Notes: generated from the sequence alone by a model not told the origin. 64,000 bases of DNA from Pontibacter flavimaris (GCF_001907195.1 NZ_LVWA01000005.1:806001-870000), one strand, 5' to 3'. Counted from the stretch's first letter, positions 51,096 to 59,433 are shown. Translations and numbers: made by a program.

Positions 51096-52180
51096 TGATC
51101 AGCCCTGCCTACACCGACCACCTGCCTGGCCGCACTGTAATCCTCAACGGCGAGGAGTTTCTGTATTGCAGTGGCACCTCTTACCTGGGCATGGCCTGCA
51201 ACACGGCTTTCCAGGAGCTGGTGGTGGAGGGAATACGCCGCTACGGCACCAATTACTCTAGCTCGCGCCGCTCTAACCTGCGGTTGCAGGTATACGGGCA
51301 GGTAGAGGAGCAGCTGGCGCGTATGAGCGGTGCCGAGGCGGCCGTTACCATGTCGTCGGGCTTTCTGATGGGGCAGACGCTGGTGCAGGTGCTGCGCAGC
51401 CGGGGCAGGTTTTTGTATGCCCCCGGCGCACACCCGGCCCTTTGGGAAAACGACTCTGCTGCCGCCCAGGCCAATGCCGATAGCAGCTTTGAGGAGTGGA
51501 CGAAGCAGGTGGTAGAAGAAGTGCAGGCATCCGAAGAGAAACGGTTTATACTTATCTGCAACGCACTGGACCCGCTGAAGGCCAGGAGCTATACTTTTGA
51601 TTGGGTGGCGCAGCTGCCAGCGCAGAAACACATTATACTTGTGGTGGACGACTCGCACGGATTTGGCGTGACCGGACCCGGTGGCGTGGGCATTTACCCG
51701 GAGCTACTTCAATATAAAAACGTGGAAGTGGTGGTGGGAAGCTCGTTTGGCAAGGCGCTGGGCATCCCGGCCGGGTTTATACTTGGTTCCCGCCAGCTGG
51801 TGGAGCAGGTGAAGGCAAGCCCCTACTTTGGCGGGGCCTCTCCGGCCATTCCGGCCTACCTGCACGCCTACCTGCAGGCAGGGGAGGTGATACGGGAGGC
51901 GCAGGAGCGGCTGCAACAGAACATCCATACTTTTCGGGGGCAGCTGCAGCGGCAGGAACTGTTCAGCGCCATTCCGGGATATCCGGTGTTCAGCACCCCG
52001 CAGGAAAGTATGGCGCAGCACCTGCACCTGCACCGGATCCTGATCTCCAACTTCCGTTACCCCACCGCCGAGAGTGCGCCCATCGTACGGGTTATCCTGA
52101 GCAGCCTGCATACGCCGGAGGACCTGCAGCGTTTGGCGGCGGCAGTAAACCAATTCTCTCCGGATTTTGTCGTAACTTAG
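51095..52180 (+). CDS. Alpha-oxoamine-synthase-like PLP enzyme of unknown substrate
   Basis: 361 residues, translationally coupled to the epimerase gene. It belongs to fold-type I PLP enzymes related to 8-amino-7-oxononanoate synthase and 2-amino-3-ketobutyrate CoA ligase: VILNGEEFLYCSGTSYLGMA, YGTNYSSSRRSN, VVDDSHGFGVTGPGG (Asp185/186, His188) and the PLP lysine Lys220 in GSSFGKALGIPAGF. It is shorter than BioF/Kbl (about 390-400) and the glycine-rich segment before the lysine is altered. Its position between an epimerase and an NlpC/P60 peptidase suggests action on an amino acid from murein peptides, which is an inference. Confidence 0.8.
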   Translation: MISPAYTDHLPGRTVILNGEEFLYCSGTSYLGMACNTAFQELVVEGIRRYGTNYSSSRRSNLRLQVYGQVEEQLARMSGAEAAVTMSSGFLMGQTLVQVLRSRGRFLYAPGAHPALWENDSAAAQANADSSFEEWTKQVVEEVQASEEKRFILICNALDPLKARSYTFDWVAQLPAQKHIILVVDDSHGFGVTGPGGVGIYPELLQYKNVEVVVGSSFGKALGIPAGFILGSRQLVEQVKASPYFGGASPAIPAYLHAYLQAGEVIREAQERLQQNIHTFRGQLQRQELFSAIPGYPVFSTPQESMAQHLHLHRILISNFRYPTAESAPIVRVILSSLHTPEDLQRLAAAVNQFSPDFVVT

Positions 52181-52264
52181 AGAGATGGCCCTATCCGGGG
52201 CTCATACTTTCAATTCCAACACCAACATAACCTGGCGCGCCAAAGTGGCGCGGCACCTTAAAAC

Positions 52265-53461
52265 ATGATGAAAAAGAACTACCTCATACTTGCCCTTGGC
52301 CTCCTGATGGCCTGTACGACCGGAAAGGAAACCGCCACCACCACTGCCGTTACCACGACAGCCGATGCCACCATGGCCCCGCACATTGAAGCCGTGCGCC
52401 AGGAATACGCACCTGATAAGCGCGTGGCGCTCTTTAAGGTGGAGCAGCGCGGCAACGTGCTGGCCGGCGAAACCAACATGCCGGAGGCAAAGCAGGTGTT
52501 GCTGGAGAAACTGAAGGCGGAGAATATTGCCTACGTGGATAGCATTGAGGTGCTCCCGGAGGCGGAGCTGGAAGGCAAGGAGTATGGCGTGATCACGATA
52601 TCGGTGGCCAACATCCGCTCGGAGCCCAAGCACCCGGCCGAACTGGCCACGCAGGCGACCATGGGCACGCCGGTAAACGTGCTGAAGCATCAGCGCGGCT
52701 GGTTCCTGGTGCAGACCCCGGACAAGTACCTGGCCTGGGTGGACGAGAAAGGCGTGAGCCTAATGGACAAAGCCACGTTTGATGCCTGGCAGAAAAGCCC
52801 GAAGCTGCTCTACACCAAACCCTATGGCTTTGCCTACGCATCGGCCAGCACTGACGCAGGAACTGTTTCTGATTTAGTTTACGGCGACGTGCTGGCACTG
52901 CAGCAGAAGCAGGGCGATTTCTACGCGGTAACCTTCCCGGATGGCAGAAAGGGCTTTGTGCCTGCGGCGGAGTCGGTGAAGTATGAGGAGTGGCTGGCCA
53001 GCCGCAAGCCCAGCGGCGAGAACCTGGTAAGCTCCAGCAAACAGCTGATGGGCCTGCCCTACTTGTGGGGCGGCACCTCGTTTAAAGGCGTGGACTGCAG
53101 CGGCTTCACTAAAACCGTGTACTTCATGAACGGCCTGGTGCTGCCGCGCGACGCCTCGCAGCAGGTGCACGTGGGCGAGTTAGTGGATACCTCTAACGGC
53201 TGGGATCAGCTACAGCCCGGCGACCTGCTGTTCTTCGGTGTGCCTGCCAGAGATGGCAAATCGGAGCGGGTGGTGCACGTGGGCATGTGGATCGGCGGAG
53301 ATCAGGAGTTCATCCACTCGGCGGGCCGGGTACGCATCAGCAGCATGAACCCTAAGGCGGCGAATTTTGATGAGCCCGAGCTCAAGCGCTTCCTTCGCGC
53401 CAAGCGCATTACCCCGGATGATGTGGTGGTAGACCTTCGCAAGACGGCTTTGTATCAGTAA
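52265..53461 (+). CDS. NlpC/P60 (C40) murein peptidase lipoprotein with SH3 domains
   Basis: 398 residues. Lipoprotein signal MMKKNYLILALGLLMAC. About residues 100-240 form two SH3-type domains (VISVANIRSEPKHPAELATQATMGTPVNVL; VYGDVLALQQKQGDFYAV). The catalytic domain holds Cys278 (GVDCSGFT), His338 (VVHVGMW) and His351 (FIHSAGR). YkfC-like enzymes cleave gamma-D-Glu-diamino-acid bonds in murein peptides. Together with DacB and the dipeptide epimerase it forms a murein-peptide recycling set. Confidence 0.9.
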   Translation: MMKKNYLILALGLLMACTTGKETATTTAVTTTADATMAPHIEAVRQEYAPDKRVALFKVEQRGNVLAGETNMPEAKQVLLEKLKAENIAYVDSIEVLPEAELEGKEYGVITISVANIRSEPKHPAELATQATMGTPVNVLKHQRGWFLVQTPDKYLAWVDEKGVSLMDKATFDAWQKSPKLLYTKPYGFAYASASTDAGTVSDLVYGDVLALQQKQGDFYAVTFPDGRKGFVPAAESVKYEEWLASRKPSGENLVSSSKQLMGLPYLWGGTSFKGVDCSGFTKTVYFMNGLVLPRDASQQVHVGELVDTSNGWDQLQPGDLLFFGVPARDGKSERVVHVGMWIGGDQEFIHSAGRVRISSMNPKAANFDEPELKRFLRAKRITPDDVVVDLRKTALYQ

Positions 53462-53510
53462 TGACTCTTTTTTCCCCTTCCTAAATGCAGAAAGGGGGAA
53501 AAAATACCTG

Positions 53511-53541
53511 AAGAGGCGCCTACATTAGGCGCCTCTTTTTA
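53511..53541 (+). terminator. Intrinsic terminator after the murein-peptide block
   Basis: A 12-bp stem (53511-53522 with 53526-53537) with a CAT loop and a following T-run, 50 bp after the stop. A smaller hairpin (CCCCTT...AAGGGG, about 53474-53496) precedes it. Confidence 0.85.
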
Positions 53542-53629
53542 TTTGCCTGATTTAGAGGTGCGGGTGGCAGGTTCTCAAAGTATAAATAACTTCCTTAATG
53601 AAGAATTTATACATATAATCCCAGTCAAG

Positions 53630-54679
53630 CTACCGCGTCAGCTCCTGCAGGTGGTGCACGAGTTCAGATCTTGGACTGAATTCAGGGAACTGCTTCAGCT
53701 CCTGCAGCAGGTCTTTTAGGAAAGTATGGTTGTGGGCGATGTTGGAGAAGCAGGCAATAAGGACATTGTGTTGTGGCAAACGGATGACCAGGTTGGTAAA
53801 TCCAGAGGTGTCGCCGCTGTGGAAGAGCTCCGGGTGGCCGCTCCCATACGTTGCCATAAACCAGCCCATGCTGTAAAACCATTTCCGGTCTGCCTTTATA
53901 CTTGCCGGGTAGCTGCCGAGTGCGTTATTTATGTTAAATAGAGGGCTGTTGCTCAAGGCCCGCTGCCACTTCAGGAAATCCTGCGCCGATGTATAAATGC
54001 AGCCGTCGCCGCAGGTGGCGGTGCCAACGTTCTGGTCGGAAAGTATAAACTGGCCAGCCGCATCCCTGCTGTAGCCCAACGCCCGGTTCGGTATCGCAGC
54101 ACCCGCCCCATAAAGTATGGAATGATGCATCTGCAGCGGCTGAAAGATGTTTTCCTGCAGAAAAATTGCATAGTTTATACGTGTTACGCGCTCTACCAGC
54201 AGCCCCAAAAGTATAAAAGCGGTGTTGCTGTAACGGTACTGCGTGCCGGGGCAGAAGAGGGTGCTTTCCTGTGCAGCGGTTATCCGCAGGACATCCTCAT
54301 CACTGAGTTGGGTCGTTTGGTTTTCAGGTATAAACTCCTCAAAATCGGGGAGGCCCGACGTATGGTTGAGCAGGTGCAGCAGCTGTATGTTTTTGAAGTG
54401 CGTCAGCTCCGGAAAGTATACGCTAAGCTTATCGCTTAACCCTAGCTTCTGCTGCTGCGCCAGCAGGTGCACGCACATGGCGGTAAACTGCTTCGAAACA
54501 GAGGCCATCCGGAAGGTAGTTTCCGGGGTAATGGCGGCGCCTGTTTCCAGATTCGCCAGACCGGCACCGCGCGAGTAAATCACCTCGTCTCCCTTGGCTA
54601 CCAGCACCATTGCACCAGGCGTTTGGAACGTGTAGTGGCGGCTGAGCAGGCGATCGAGCGCTTGGGGTAGAGTAAGCAT
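53630..54679 (-). CDS. Beta-lactamase-family serine hydrolase
   Basis: 349 residues, no signal peptide (MLTLPQALDRLLSRHYTFQTPG), so probably cytoplasmic. Class-C fold signatures: FRMASVSKQFTAM (Ser-x-x-Lys), YRYSNTAFILLG (Tyr-x-Asn) and LFHSGDTSGFTNL near the C-terminus. Such proteins include esterases and D-amino-peptidases; resistance to antibiotics is not implied. A TAAATTTG -7-like element lies on the minus strand at 54713-54720, without a good -33 box. Confidence 0.85.
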   Translation of the reverse strand: MLTLPQALDRLLSRHYTFQTPGAMVLVAKGDEVIYSRGAGLANLETGAAITPETTFRMASVSKQFTAMCVHLLAQQQKLGLSDKLSVYFPELTHFKNIQLLHLLNHTSGLPDFEEFIPENQTTQLSDEDVLRITAAQESTLFCPGTQYRYSNTAFILLGLLVERVTRINYAIFLQENIFQPLQMHHSILYGAGAAIPNRALGYSRDAAGQFILSDQNVGTATCGDGCIYTSAQDFLKWQRALSNSPLFNINNALGSYPASIKADRKWFYSMGWFMATYGSGHPELFHSGDTSGFTNLVIRLPQHNVLIACFSNIAHNHTFLKDLLQELKQFPEFSPRSELVHHLQELTR

Positions 54680-54813
54680 GGCGTTAGGCTGGCTTTAGGC
54701 GTGCGTGATGGTCAAATTTAGAAAACTGAAAGTATAAACCGACAGCGGCTATACTTTATCAGCGCCAAAATAGCGTAAAGTATAGAAAAATCTCTATTAA
54801 AACGGCCGTAGGT

Positions 54814-54845
54814 TTTGTGTTTGGAGGATACTCGTTCTAACTTTA
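54814..54845 (+). promoter_or_regulatory. Promoter candidate of the DUF819 gene
   Basis: TTTG at 54814-54817, 20-bp spacer, TAACTTTA at 54838-54845 (one mismatch to TAnnTTTG), 90 bp before the start codon. Confidence 0.4.
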
Positions 54846-54935
54846 AAGTTTTAGGATCAGGCAGCTCCGGAGCAACAGCCTGTTCACCATCCAAATCGGA
54901 ACTTCACCCTTAACCATCAAACACTACTCCAACCC

Positions 54936-56195
54936 ATGACCGAAACTAGCGCACCGCTGATCACCAACGAGGCCGTGGTGCTGGGCATTTTGCTCGTCAT
55001 CCTGGCCGCTGTTTTCCATACCTCATCCAGCACCAATAGGTTCTGGATGAAGTTTTACAAATTGATTCCCTCGCTGCTGCTGTGCTATTTTTTGCCGGCG
55101 CTGCTCAATACGTTCAACATCATTTCCGGCGACAGCTCGCAGTTATACTTTGTGGCGTCGCGTTTCTTCCTGCCAGCCTCTCTAATCCTGCTCACCATCA
55201 GCATCGACTTTAAGTCGCTGCGCATGCTGGGCAGCAAGGCCGTGATCATGTTCTTTGCCGGTACGCTGGGGGTTATACTGGGCGGGCCCTTGGCCTTGTT
55301 TCTGGTTGGCTCCATTTTCCCGGATGTGCTCTACACCGGCGACGATGAAGTATGGAAGGGCCTTTCCACGATTGCAGGCAGCTGGATTGGCGGCGGCGCG
55401 AACCAGGCGGCCATGCTGGAGGTGTTCGGGGCGAGCAAGGATGCCTTTGGGCAGATGATCGCCGTGGATGTGCTGGTGGCGAACGTGTGGATGGGCTTCC
55501 TGCTGTACTTCTCGCAGAAACCGGAGAAAATTGACAAGCTGCTGAACGCCGACAGCCGCCCGATCAGGGAGTTGGAGGAGCGGCTGGAGGGGCTGCAGGC
55601 CGGCAAGCACAAGATGCCCACCGTTACCTCCACGATGGTGATACTGGGCGTAGCGTTCGGCTTCACCGGCCTTTCGCACTTCCTGGCCGATATCATTGCG
55701 CCCTACTTTGCCGAGAACTTCCCGGAACTGGAGACATACTCCATAACCAGCGGCTTCTTCTGGCTCGTGATCATTGCCACCACGGCTGGCCTGTTGCTCT
55801 CGTTCACCAAGGCCCGCGACCTGGAAGGCTTCGGCGCCTCCCGCTTTGGGTCCATTTTCCTGTACTTCCTGGTGGCCACCATCGGTATGAGTATGGACTT
55901 AGGCGCGGTGCTGGATAACCCGAAACTGTTCCTGGTGGGCGCCTTCTGGATTACCTTCCACATCCTTTTTATGCTGGTGGTGGCGCGTATGATACGGGCT
56001 CCGTTCTTCTATGTGGCGGTGGGCAGCCAGGCTAATATTGGGGGTGCGGCCTCTGCGCCGATCGTAGCGGCGGCGTTTAACCGCTACCTGGCCCCGGTGG
56101 GCGTGCTGCTGGCCGTGCTAGGCTATGCGGTGGGTACCTACGGCGCCTACATTTCCGGACTGATACTGCGGTATGTGTGGAACCTGCTGGCCTAG
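54936..56195 (+). CDS. DUF819 family membrane protein (YjcL-like)
   Basis: 419 residues with about 11-12 membrane helices. The DUF819 pattern is visible: NRFWMKFYKLIPSLLLCYFLPALLN, GSWIGGGANQAAMLEVFGAS, VATIGMSMDLGAVLDNPKLFLVG, and the C-terminal ANIGGAASAPIVAAAFNRYLAPVGVLLAVLGYAVGTYGAYISGL. The two-repeat fold resembles that of secondary transporters of the GltS/2-HCT kind; the substrate is unknown. It is monocistronic. Confidence 0.88.
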   Translation: MTETSAPLITNEAVVLGILLVILAAVFHTSSSTNRFWMKFYKLIPSLLLCYFLPALLNTFNIISGDSSQLYFVASRFFLPASLILLTISIDFKSLRMLGSKAVIMFFAGTLGVILGGPLALFLVGSIFPDVLYTGDDEVWKGLSTIAGSWIGGGANQAAMLEVFGASKDAFGQMIAVDVLVANVWMGFLLYFSQKPEKIDKLLNADSRPIRELEERLEGLQAGKHKMPTVTSTMVILGVAFGFTGLSHFLADIIAPYFAENFPELETYSITSGFFWLVIIATTAGLLLSFTKARDLEGFGASRFGSIFLYFLVATIGMSMDLGAVLDNPKLFLVGAFWITFHILFMLVVARMIRAPFFYVAVGSQANIGGAASAPIVAAAFNRYLAPVGVLLAVLGYAVGTYGAYISGLILRYVWNLLA

Positions 56196-56501
56196 AGAGT
56201 TTAGGAGTTAGAAAGTTAGAGAGTTAGAAAGTTAGAAAATTAGAAAGTATGGCTGGCTAACTTCTCTCGAGTATAAAGTATGAAGTATAAAAGCAGCCGG
56301 CCACGGTGGGAGAGTGGTTCTCCTGCCAGGGCCGGCTTTATACTTTATAGCTCAAGTTGCGGTCTACTGGTTTGTAAAAGAGGGGATCCACCACTATCCC
56401 TTCAAGAAGGTGAATTCCTACAAGTACAATTTGATTCCCCTCTCGGGAGGGTAGGGGTGGGTTAATCGCAACGCAGATTTTATACTTGATTGAGGCTTAG
56501 C
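56196..56501. other. 306-bp convergent intergenic region with repeats
   Basis: It starts with five 8-bp units of the AGTTAGAA type (56206-56246). Then AAGTATAA (56283-56290) and TTATACTT (56348-56355) flank a GC-rich hairpin, AGCCGGCC (56295-56302) with GGCCGGCT (56340-56347), a possible bidirectional terminator. A GGGAGGGTAGGGGTGGGTT stretch at about 56445-56463 resembles that at 15723. No gene. Confidence 0.6.
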
Positions 56502-57422
56502 CTACAGGTATTTCTGGTACAGGTTGTAAAGTATGATCTTGTCTTTTTCTGTCAACTCCATGTTCACCTCCTCCTGGATAAAGTGCAGCTTAAAGGCGCG
56601 GATGGCGGCGGGCATGTCGCGGGTGTCGTACCCGATGATGCGGAGTGCCTCTTTGGGGTTAAAGTGCGGCGGAATGGTAGAGACGGAGTCCAGGGGCTGA
56701 AGTATAAGTACGGGCGCTGTGCCGGTGCTGTCGAGCACCGTTATCGGGGCGGCCGGCTGTAGGTACTGCTCCACCACGCCCTCATCGTACCACAGGCCAA
56801 AGCCATGCGCTGCCAGCTGCTTCCACGGAAACGTTTCGTTCGGGTCTACCTTGCGCACCGGCGCGATGTCGGAGTGACCGATAAAGTTCTCGGCAGGGAT
56901 GTTGTGCTTTTCCTTCAGCATCGCTAAAACTTCCAGCAGGCTGCTGATCTGCGCCTCGGCAAAAGGCTCAGCCCCGTTGTTATCCAGCTCAATGCCGATG
57001 GAGGAGGAGTTAAGGTCGGTGTTGTTGCCCCAGCGGCTGTTGCCCCCATGCCAGGCGCGCAGGTTGTCGTTGAGCATGTGGTATACCTTGCCGTCACGCC
57101 CGATCACGTAGTGCGCGCTTACCTGCGTCTTTGGCAAAGTGAAGGTCCTCAAAGTATGCTCTGTGGAGTTCTGGGCCGTGTGGTGTATAACAACGTAGTT
57201 GGCTTTGCGCATGCTGAAGTTGGTGGTGCCCACCCAGTGCTCGCCGAGTGGCAGCATAGACTCCTTTGGGTTGATGGCGGGTACGGTGCGCAGCTCTTTG
57301 GCATAGGCTTTCAGCTGTTTTTTATGCGCGCGGTTGGTGCTGGCGTAAGGGTTGGGGGAGCAGCTGTAGAGGCTGGCGCTGGCCAGGAGCAGCGCGGAAA
57401 AGGCAGTAGCGGTAAACTTCAT
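56502..57422 (-). CDS. N-acetylmuramoyl-L-alanine amidase (AmpD-like) lipoprotein
   Basis: 306 residues from ATG 57422 (MKFTATAFSALLLASASLYSC), which gives a lipoprotein signal; the frame extends upstream without a better start. Amidase_2 motifs: KANYVVIHHTAQNS (zinc His), SAHYVIGRDGKVYHML, RAWHGGNSRWGNNTDLNSSSIGIEL, and FIGHSDIAPVRKVDPNETFPWKQL (second His, catalytic region). It removes the stem peptide from muropeptides, probably in the periplasm. A second, smaller amidase of the family is at 28467-29057. Confidence 0.9.
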   Translation of the reverse strand: MKFTATAFSALLLASASLYSCSPNPYASTNRAHKKQLKAYAKELRTVPAINPKESMLPLGEHWVGTTNFSMRKANYVVIHHTAQNSTEHTLRTFTLPKTQVSAHYVIGRDGKVYHMLNDNLRAWHGGNSRWGNNTDLNSSSIGIELDNNGAEPFAEAQISSLLEVLAMLKEKHNIPAENFIGHSDIAPVRKVDPNETFPWKQLAAHGFGLWYDEGVVEQYLQPAAPITVLDSTGTAPVLILQPLDSVSTIPPHFNPKEALRIIGYDTRDMPAAIRAFKLHFIQEEVNMELTEKDKIILYNLYQKYL

Positions 57423-57545
57423 GTGATCTGTCAGGGATAGTAGGTTACGAAGTATAAACTTGTAGGAAATTAACTTCAGATGCAAGTTCTAACACTGAAC
57501 TATCAGAATTAGAAGTATAAACTTTAGGAGAACTTCCCCTCTGGG

Positions 57546-57578
57546 TTTGATTTAATAGCCTTGCTGGCTTTACCTTTG
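57546..57578 (+). promoter_or_regulatory. Promoter of the SAM-riboswitch / NhaC-MetT transcript
   Basis: TTTG (57546-57549), 21-bp spacer, TACCTTTG (57571-57578): both boxes match the Bacteroidota consensus exactly. The predicted start (about 57585) lies just before the first riboswitch helix. Confidence 0.6.
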
Positions 57579-57593
57579 CAGCATCTTTATGCA

Positions 57594-57698
57594 AGATTTA
57601 TAAAGAAGAGGGGAGAGAGCAGGCTCAGCGAACCTCTAGCAACCACGGCCCCGGCCGTAAAGGTGCTAACACCTGCCCAATTTGGGACCTATAAATTT
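57594..57698 (+). ncRNA. SAM riboswitch (S-box, SAM-I/IV-like)
   Basis: Core features of the S-box aptamer are in order. P1 is formed by ATTTATA (57596-57602) and TATAAAT (57690-57696). P2 is AGAGG...CCTCT, followed by AGCAACC (the conserved GGCAACC position). P3 is ACGGCC-CC-GGCCGT. Then comes AGGTGCTAACACCTGCC, matching the conserved GGTGCTAA-x-x-CCTGC stretch of P4. The leader lies between a consensus promoter and a gene of the NhaC/MetT transporter group, members of which are known S-box targets. The subclass (SAM-I versus SAM-IV-like) is not certain. Confidence 0.72.
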
Positions 57699-57704
57699 AA
57701 CTTC

Positions 57705-57797
57705 ATGCGCTTACTACATCAGCTTCCCGATCTTATTTCCCGCGTATTCCCTGTACAACCAAGGCTAAGGCGTGTCTGTTGTTATTGCTGTTGTTAG
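57705..57797 (+). CDS. Cys-rich leader peptide (upstream ORF)
   Basis: 30 codons, ATG 57705, encoding MRLLHQLPDLISRVFPVQ and ending ...RRVCCYCCC-stop. Five of the last six residues are Cys, a run that would stall ribosomes when Cys-tRNA is scarce. It starts 9 bp after the riboswitch P1 helix and ends 133 bp before the transporter start. Downstream, GCCTG-AGTG-CAGGC (57821-57834) overlaps a competing long-range stem GCAGGCTC (57829-57836) with GAGCCTGC (57904-57911), so ribosome position could select between structures. The peptide itself resembles nothing else in the window. Function is inferred by analogy with Cys attenuation leaders. Confidence 0.5.
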   Translation: MRLLHQLPDLISRVFPVQPRLRRVCCYCCC

Positions 57798-57930
57798 AAA
57801 CACTGCGTCGCTACACAGCTGCCTGAGTGCAGGCTCCTCATTAACAAAGACAATTATTTCCATTTTAAGGGCGTAAGAGGCTAAAATTGCCGTAAAGCAT
57901 TTCGAGCCTGCTTCCCGCTCTACCGTTTAC

Positions 57931-59271
57931 ATGCAACATATTCAAAAAACTGGCGGTTGGGCCCTGGTGCCTTTCCTGGTGTTTGTGCTTACGTTTTTAG
58001 GCGCGGGCATTGTTTTAAATGACTTCTATGCCCTGCCGGCTCCTGTGGCAGTGGTGCTGGGCATCATTTCCGCCTTCTTTCTACTTCGGGGCTCCACAGA
58101 GGCCAAGGTAGCAGCGCTTATCAGGGGGTGCGGCGATTCCAAGATCATCACCATGTGCCTGATCTACCTGCTTGCCGGGGCTTTTGCCACGGTAACAAAG
58201 GCTGTGGGCGGCGTGGATGCTACCGTAAACCTGGGACTGAGCGTGCTGCCGGTACAGTACCTGGGCCTTGGCGTATTTCTGCTGGCGGCCTTCCTGTCAA
58301 CGGCCACGGGAACGTCGGTAGGGGCTATTGTGGCTCTAGCGCCTATCGCGGTGGGGCTGGCAGAGCAAAGCCAAACGTCCATGCCCTTGCTGCTGGGCGC
58401 GCTATTGGGAGGCGCCATGTTTGGCGATAACCTCTCCTTTATTTCCGATACCACCATTGCCGCCACGCAAACGCAGGGTTGTAGCATGCGCGACAAGTTT
58501 AGGGTAAACATCCTGATCGCCGGCCCGGCTGCCCTGGTGACGGTGGTGCTGTTGCTCCTCACAGGCTGGAACACGGCAGGAGCGGTGGAGGCGCAGCTCC
58601 CGGAGCTGCAAGCGGCAAATTTCTGGCAGATCGTGCCTTACCTGCTGGTCATTGCCTTGGCTGTATCAGGCATAAACGTGTTTGTAGTCCTCATCCTGGG
58701 TACTTTGGCTTCCGGAGCTGTAGGGCTGTGGCAGGGCCAGCTGGAGCTACTGACCTTTGGCAAAAGCGTCTACGAGGGCTTTACGGGGATGACCGAGATC
58801 TTCCTGCTCTCCATGCTTACGGGCGGGCTGGCCCGGATGGTCAGCGAGGCGGGCGGCATCGCCTTCCTGCTGAAAAAAGTCAGCAAGGCCGCCAGTGGGT
58901 TTCGCTCGGCGCAGGTCGGCATCCTGTCGCTGGTAGGGGGCACGAATACGGCCATTGCCAATAACACGGTCTCCATCGTCGTGACGGGACAGGTGGTGAA
59001 GGAGATCAGCCAGGAGTATAGTATAGACAAGCGCAAAACCGCCGCGCTGCTCGACATTGCCTCCTGTGTGGTGCAGGGACTGCTGCCGTATGGTGCCCAA
59101 ATCCTGATGCTGGTGAGCTTCTCGAACGGGCAGCTCAACTTCCTCGATCTCTGGTCCTCGGCCTGGTACCTGTATTTGTTGCTGCTCTTCAGCCTGCTGG
59201 CCATCTACACACCTTTCGTAGATAAGTACCTGCAAAAGCAGCCTGCGGCAGAGCAGCCTGTGGCAGTATAA
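57931..59271 (+). CDS. NhaC-family transporter, probable methionine transporter (MetT-like)
   Basis: 446 residues, about 11-12 membrane helices, no soluble domain. NhaC-family features: ATGTSVGAIVALAPIAVGLAEQS, LLGGAMFGDNLSFISDTTIAATQTQGC, and GGTNTAIANNTVSIVVTGQVVKEIS, then LDIASCVVQGLLPYGAQILML. The family is described as Na+/H+ antiporters, but the subgroup called MetT is controlled by SAM riboswitches and predicted to take up methionine. The S-box-like leader here supports that reading. The stop codon lies within a fourfold AGTATA tandem repeat. Confidence 0.85.
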   Translation: MQHIQKTGGWALVPFLVFVLTFLGAGIVLNDFYALPAPVAVVLGIISAFFLLRGSTEAKVAALIRGCGDSKIITMCLIYLLAGAFATVTKAVGGVDATVNLGLSVLPVQYLGLGVFLLAAFLSTATGTSVGAIVALAPIAVGLAEQSQTSMPLLLGALLGGAMFGDNLSFISDTTIAATQTQGCSMRDKFRVNILIAGPAALVTVVLLLLTGWNTAGAVEAQLPELQAANFWQIVPYLLVIALAVSGINVFVVLILGTLASGAVGLWQGQLELLTFGKSVYEGFTGMTEIFLLSMLTGGLARMVSEAGGIAFLLKKVSKAASGFRSAQVGILSLVGGTNTAIANNTVSIVVTGQVVKEISQEYSIDKRKTAALLDIASCVVQGLLPYGAQILMLVSFSNGQLNFLDLWSSAWYLYLLLLFSLLAIYTPFVDKYLQKQPAAEQPVAV

Positions 59272-59288
59272 GTATAAGTATAAGTATA
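59265..59288. repeat. Four tandem AGTATA units over the transporter stop codon
   Basis: AGTATA is repeated four times without interruption at 59265-59288; the TAA stop of the transporter gene (59269-59271) lies in it. Confidence 0.95.
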
Positions 59289-59400
59289 GGGGTATGTATC
59301 AACACTCCATTTAAAGAACAGAAACGAAAACTAACAATATCGAAAGACTTTTACTCTCACCTTACAACACGCCACTATTCTAACTTTACTAACCTGACCA

Positions 59401-59433
59401 AAAAAGGGAGACAAGCTTTGTCTCCCTTTTTTA
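59401..59433. terminator. Bidirectional terminator at the DUF58 operon end
   Basis: A 15-bp stem (59401-59415 with 59419-59433) between convergent genes, with A6 and T6 ends; it overlaps the stop codon of the DUF58 gene. Confidence 0.85.

Noticed and set aside
51095-52180. Biotin gene bioF or threonine gene kbl
   Set aside because: No biotin or threonine genes nearby, shorter than those enzymes, altered site before the PLP lysine.
53630-54679. Antibiotic-resistance beta-lactamase
   Set aside because: Only the general class-C/serine-hydrolase fold is seen, no signal peptide, and most such genes in Bacteroidota are esterases or peptidases.
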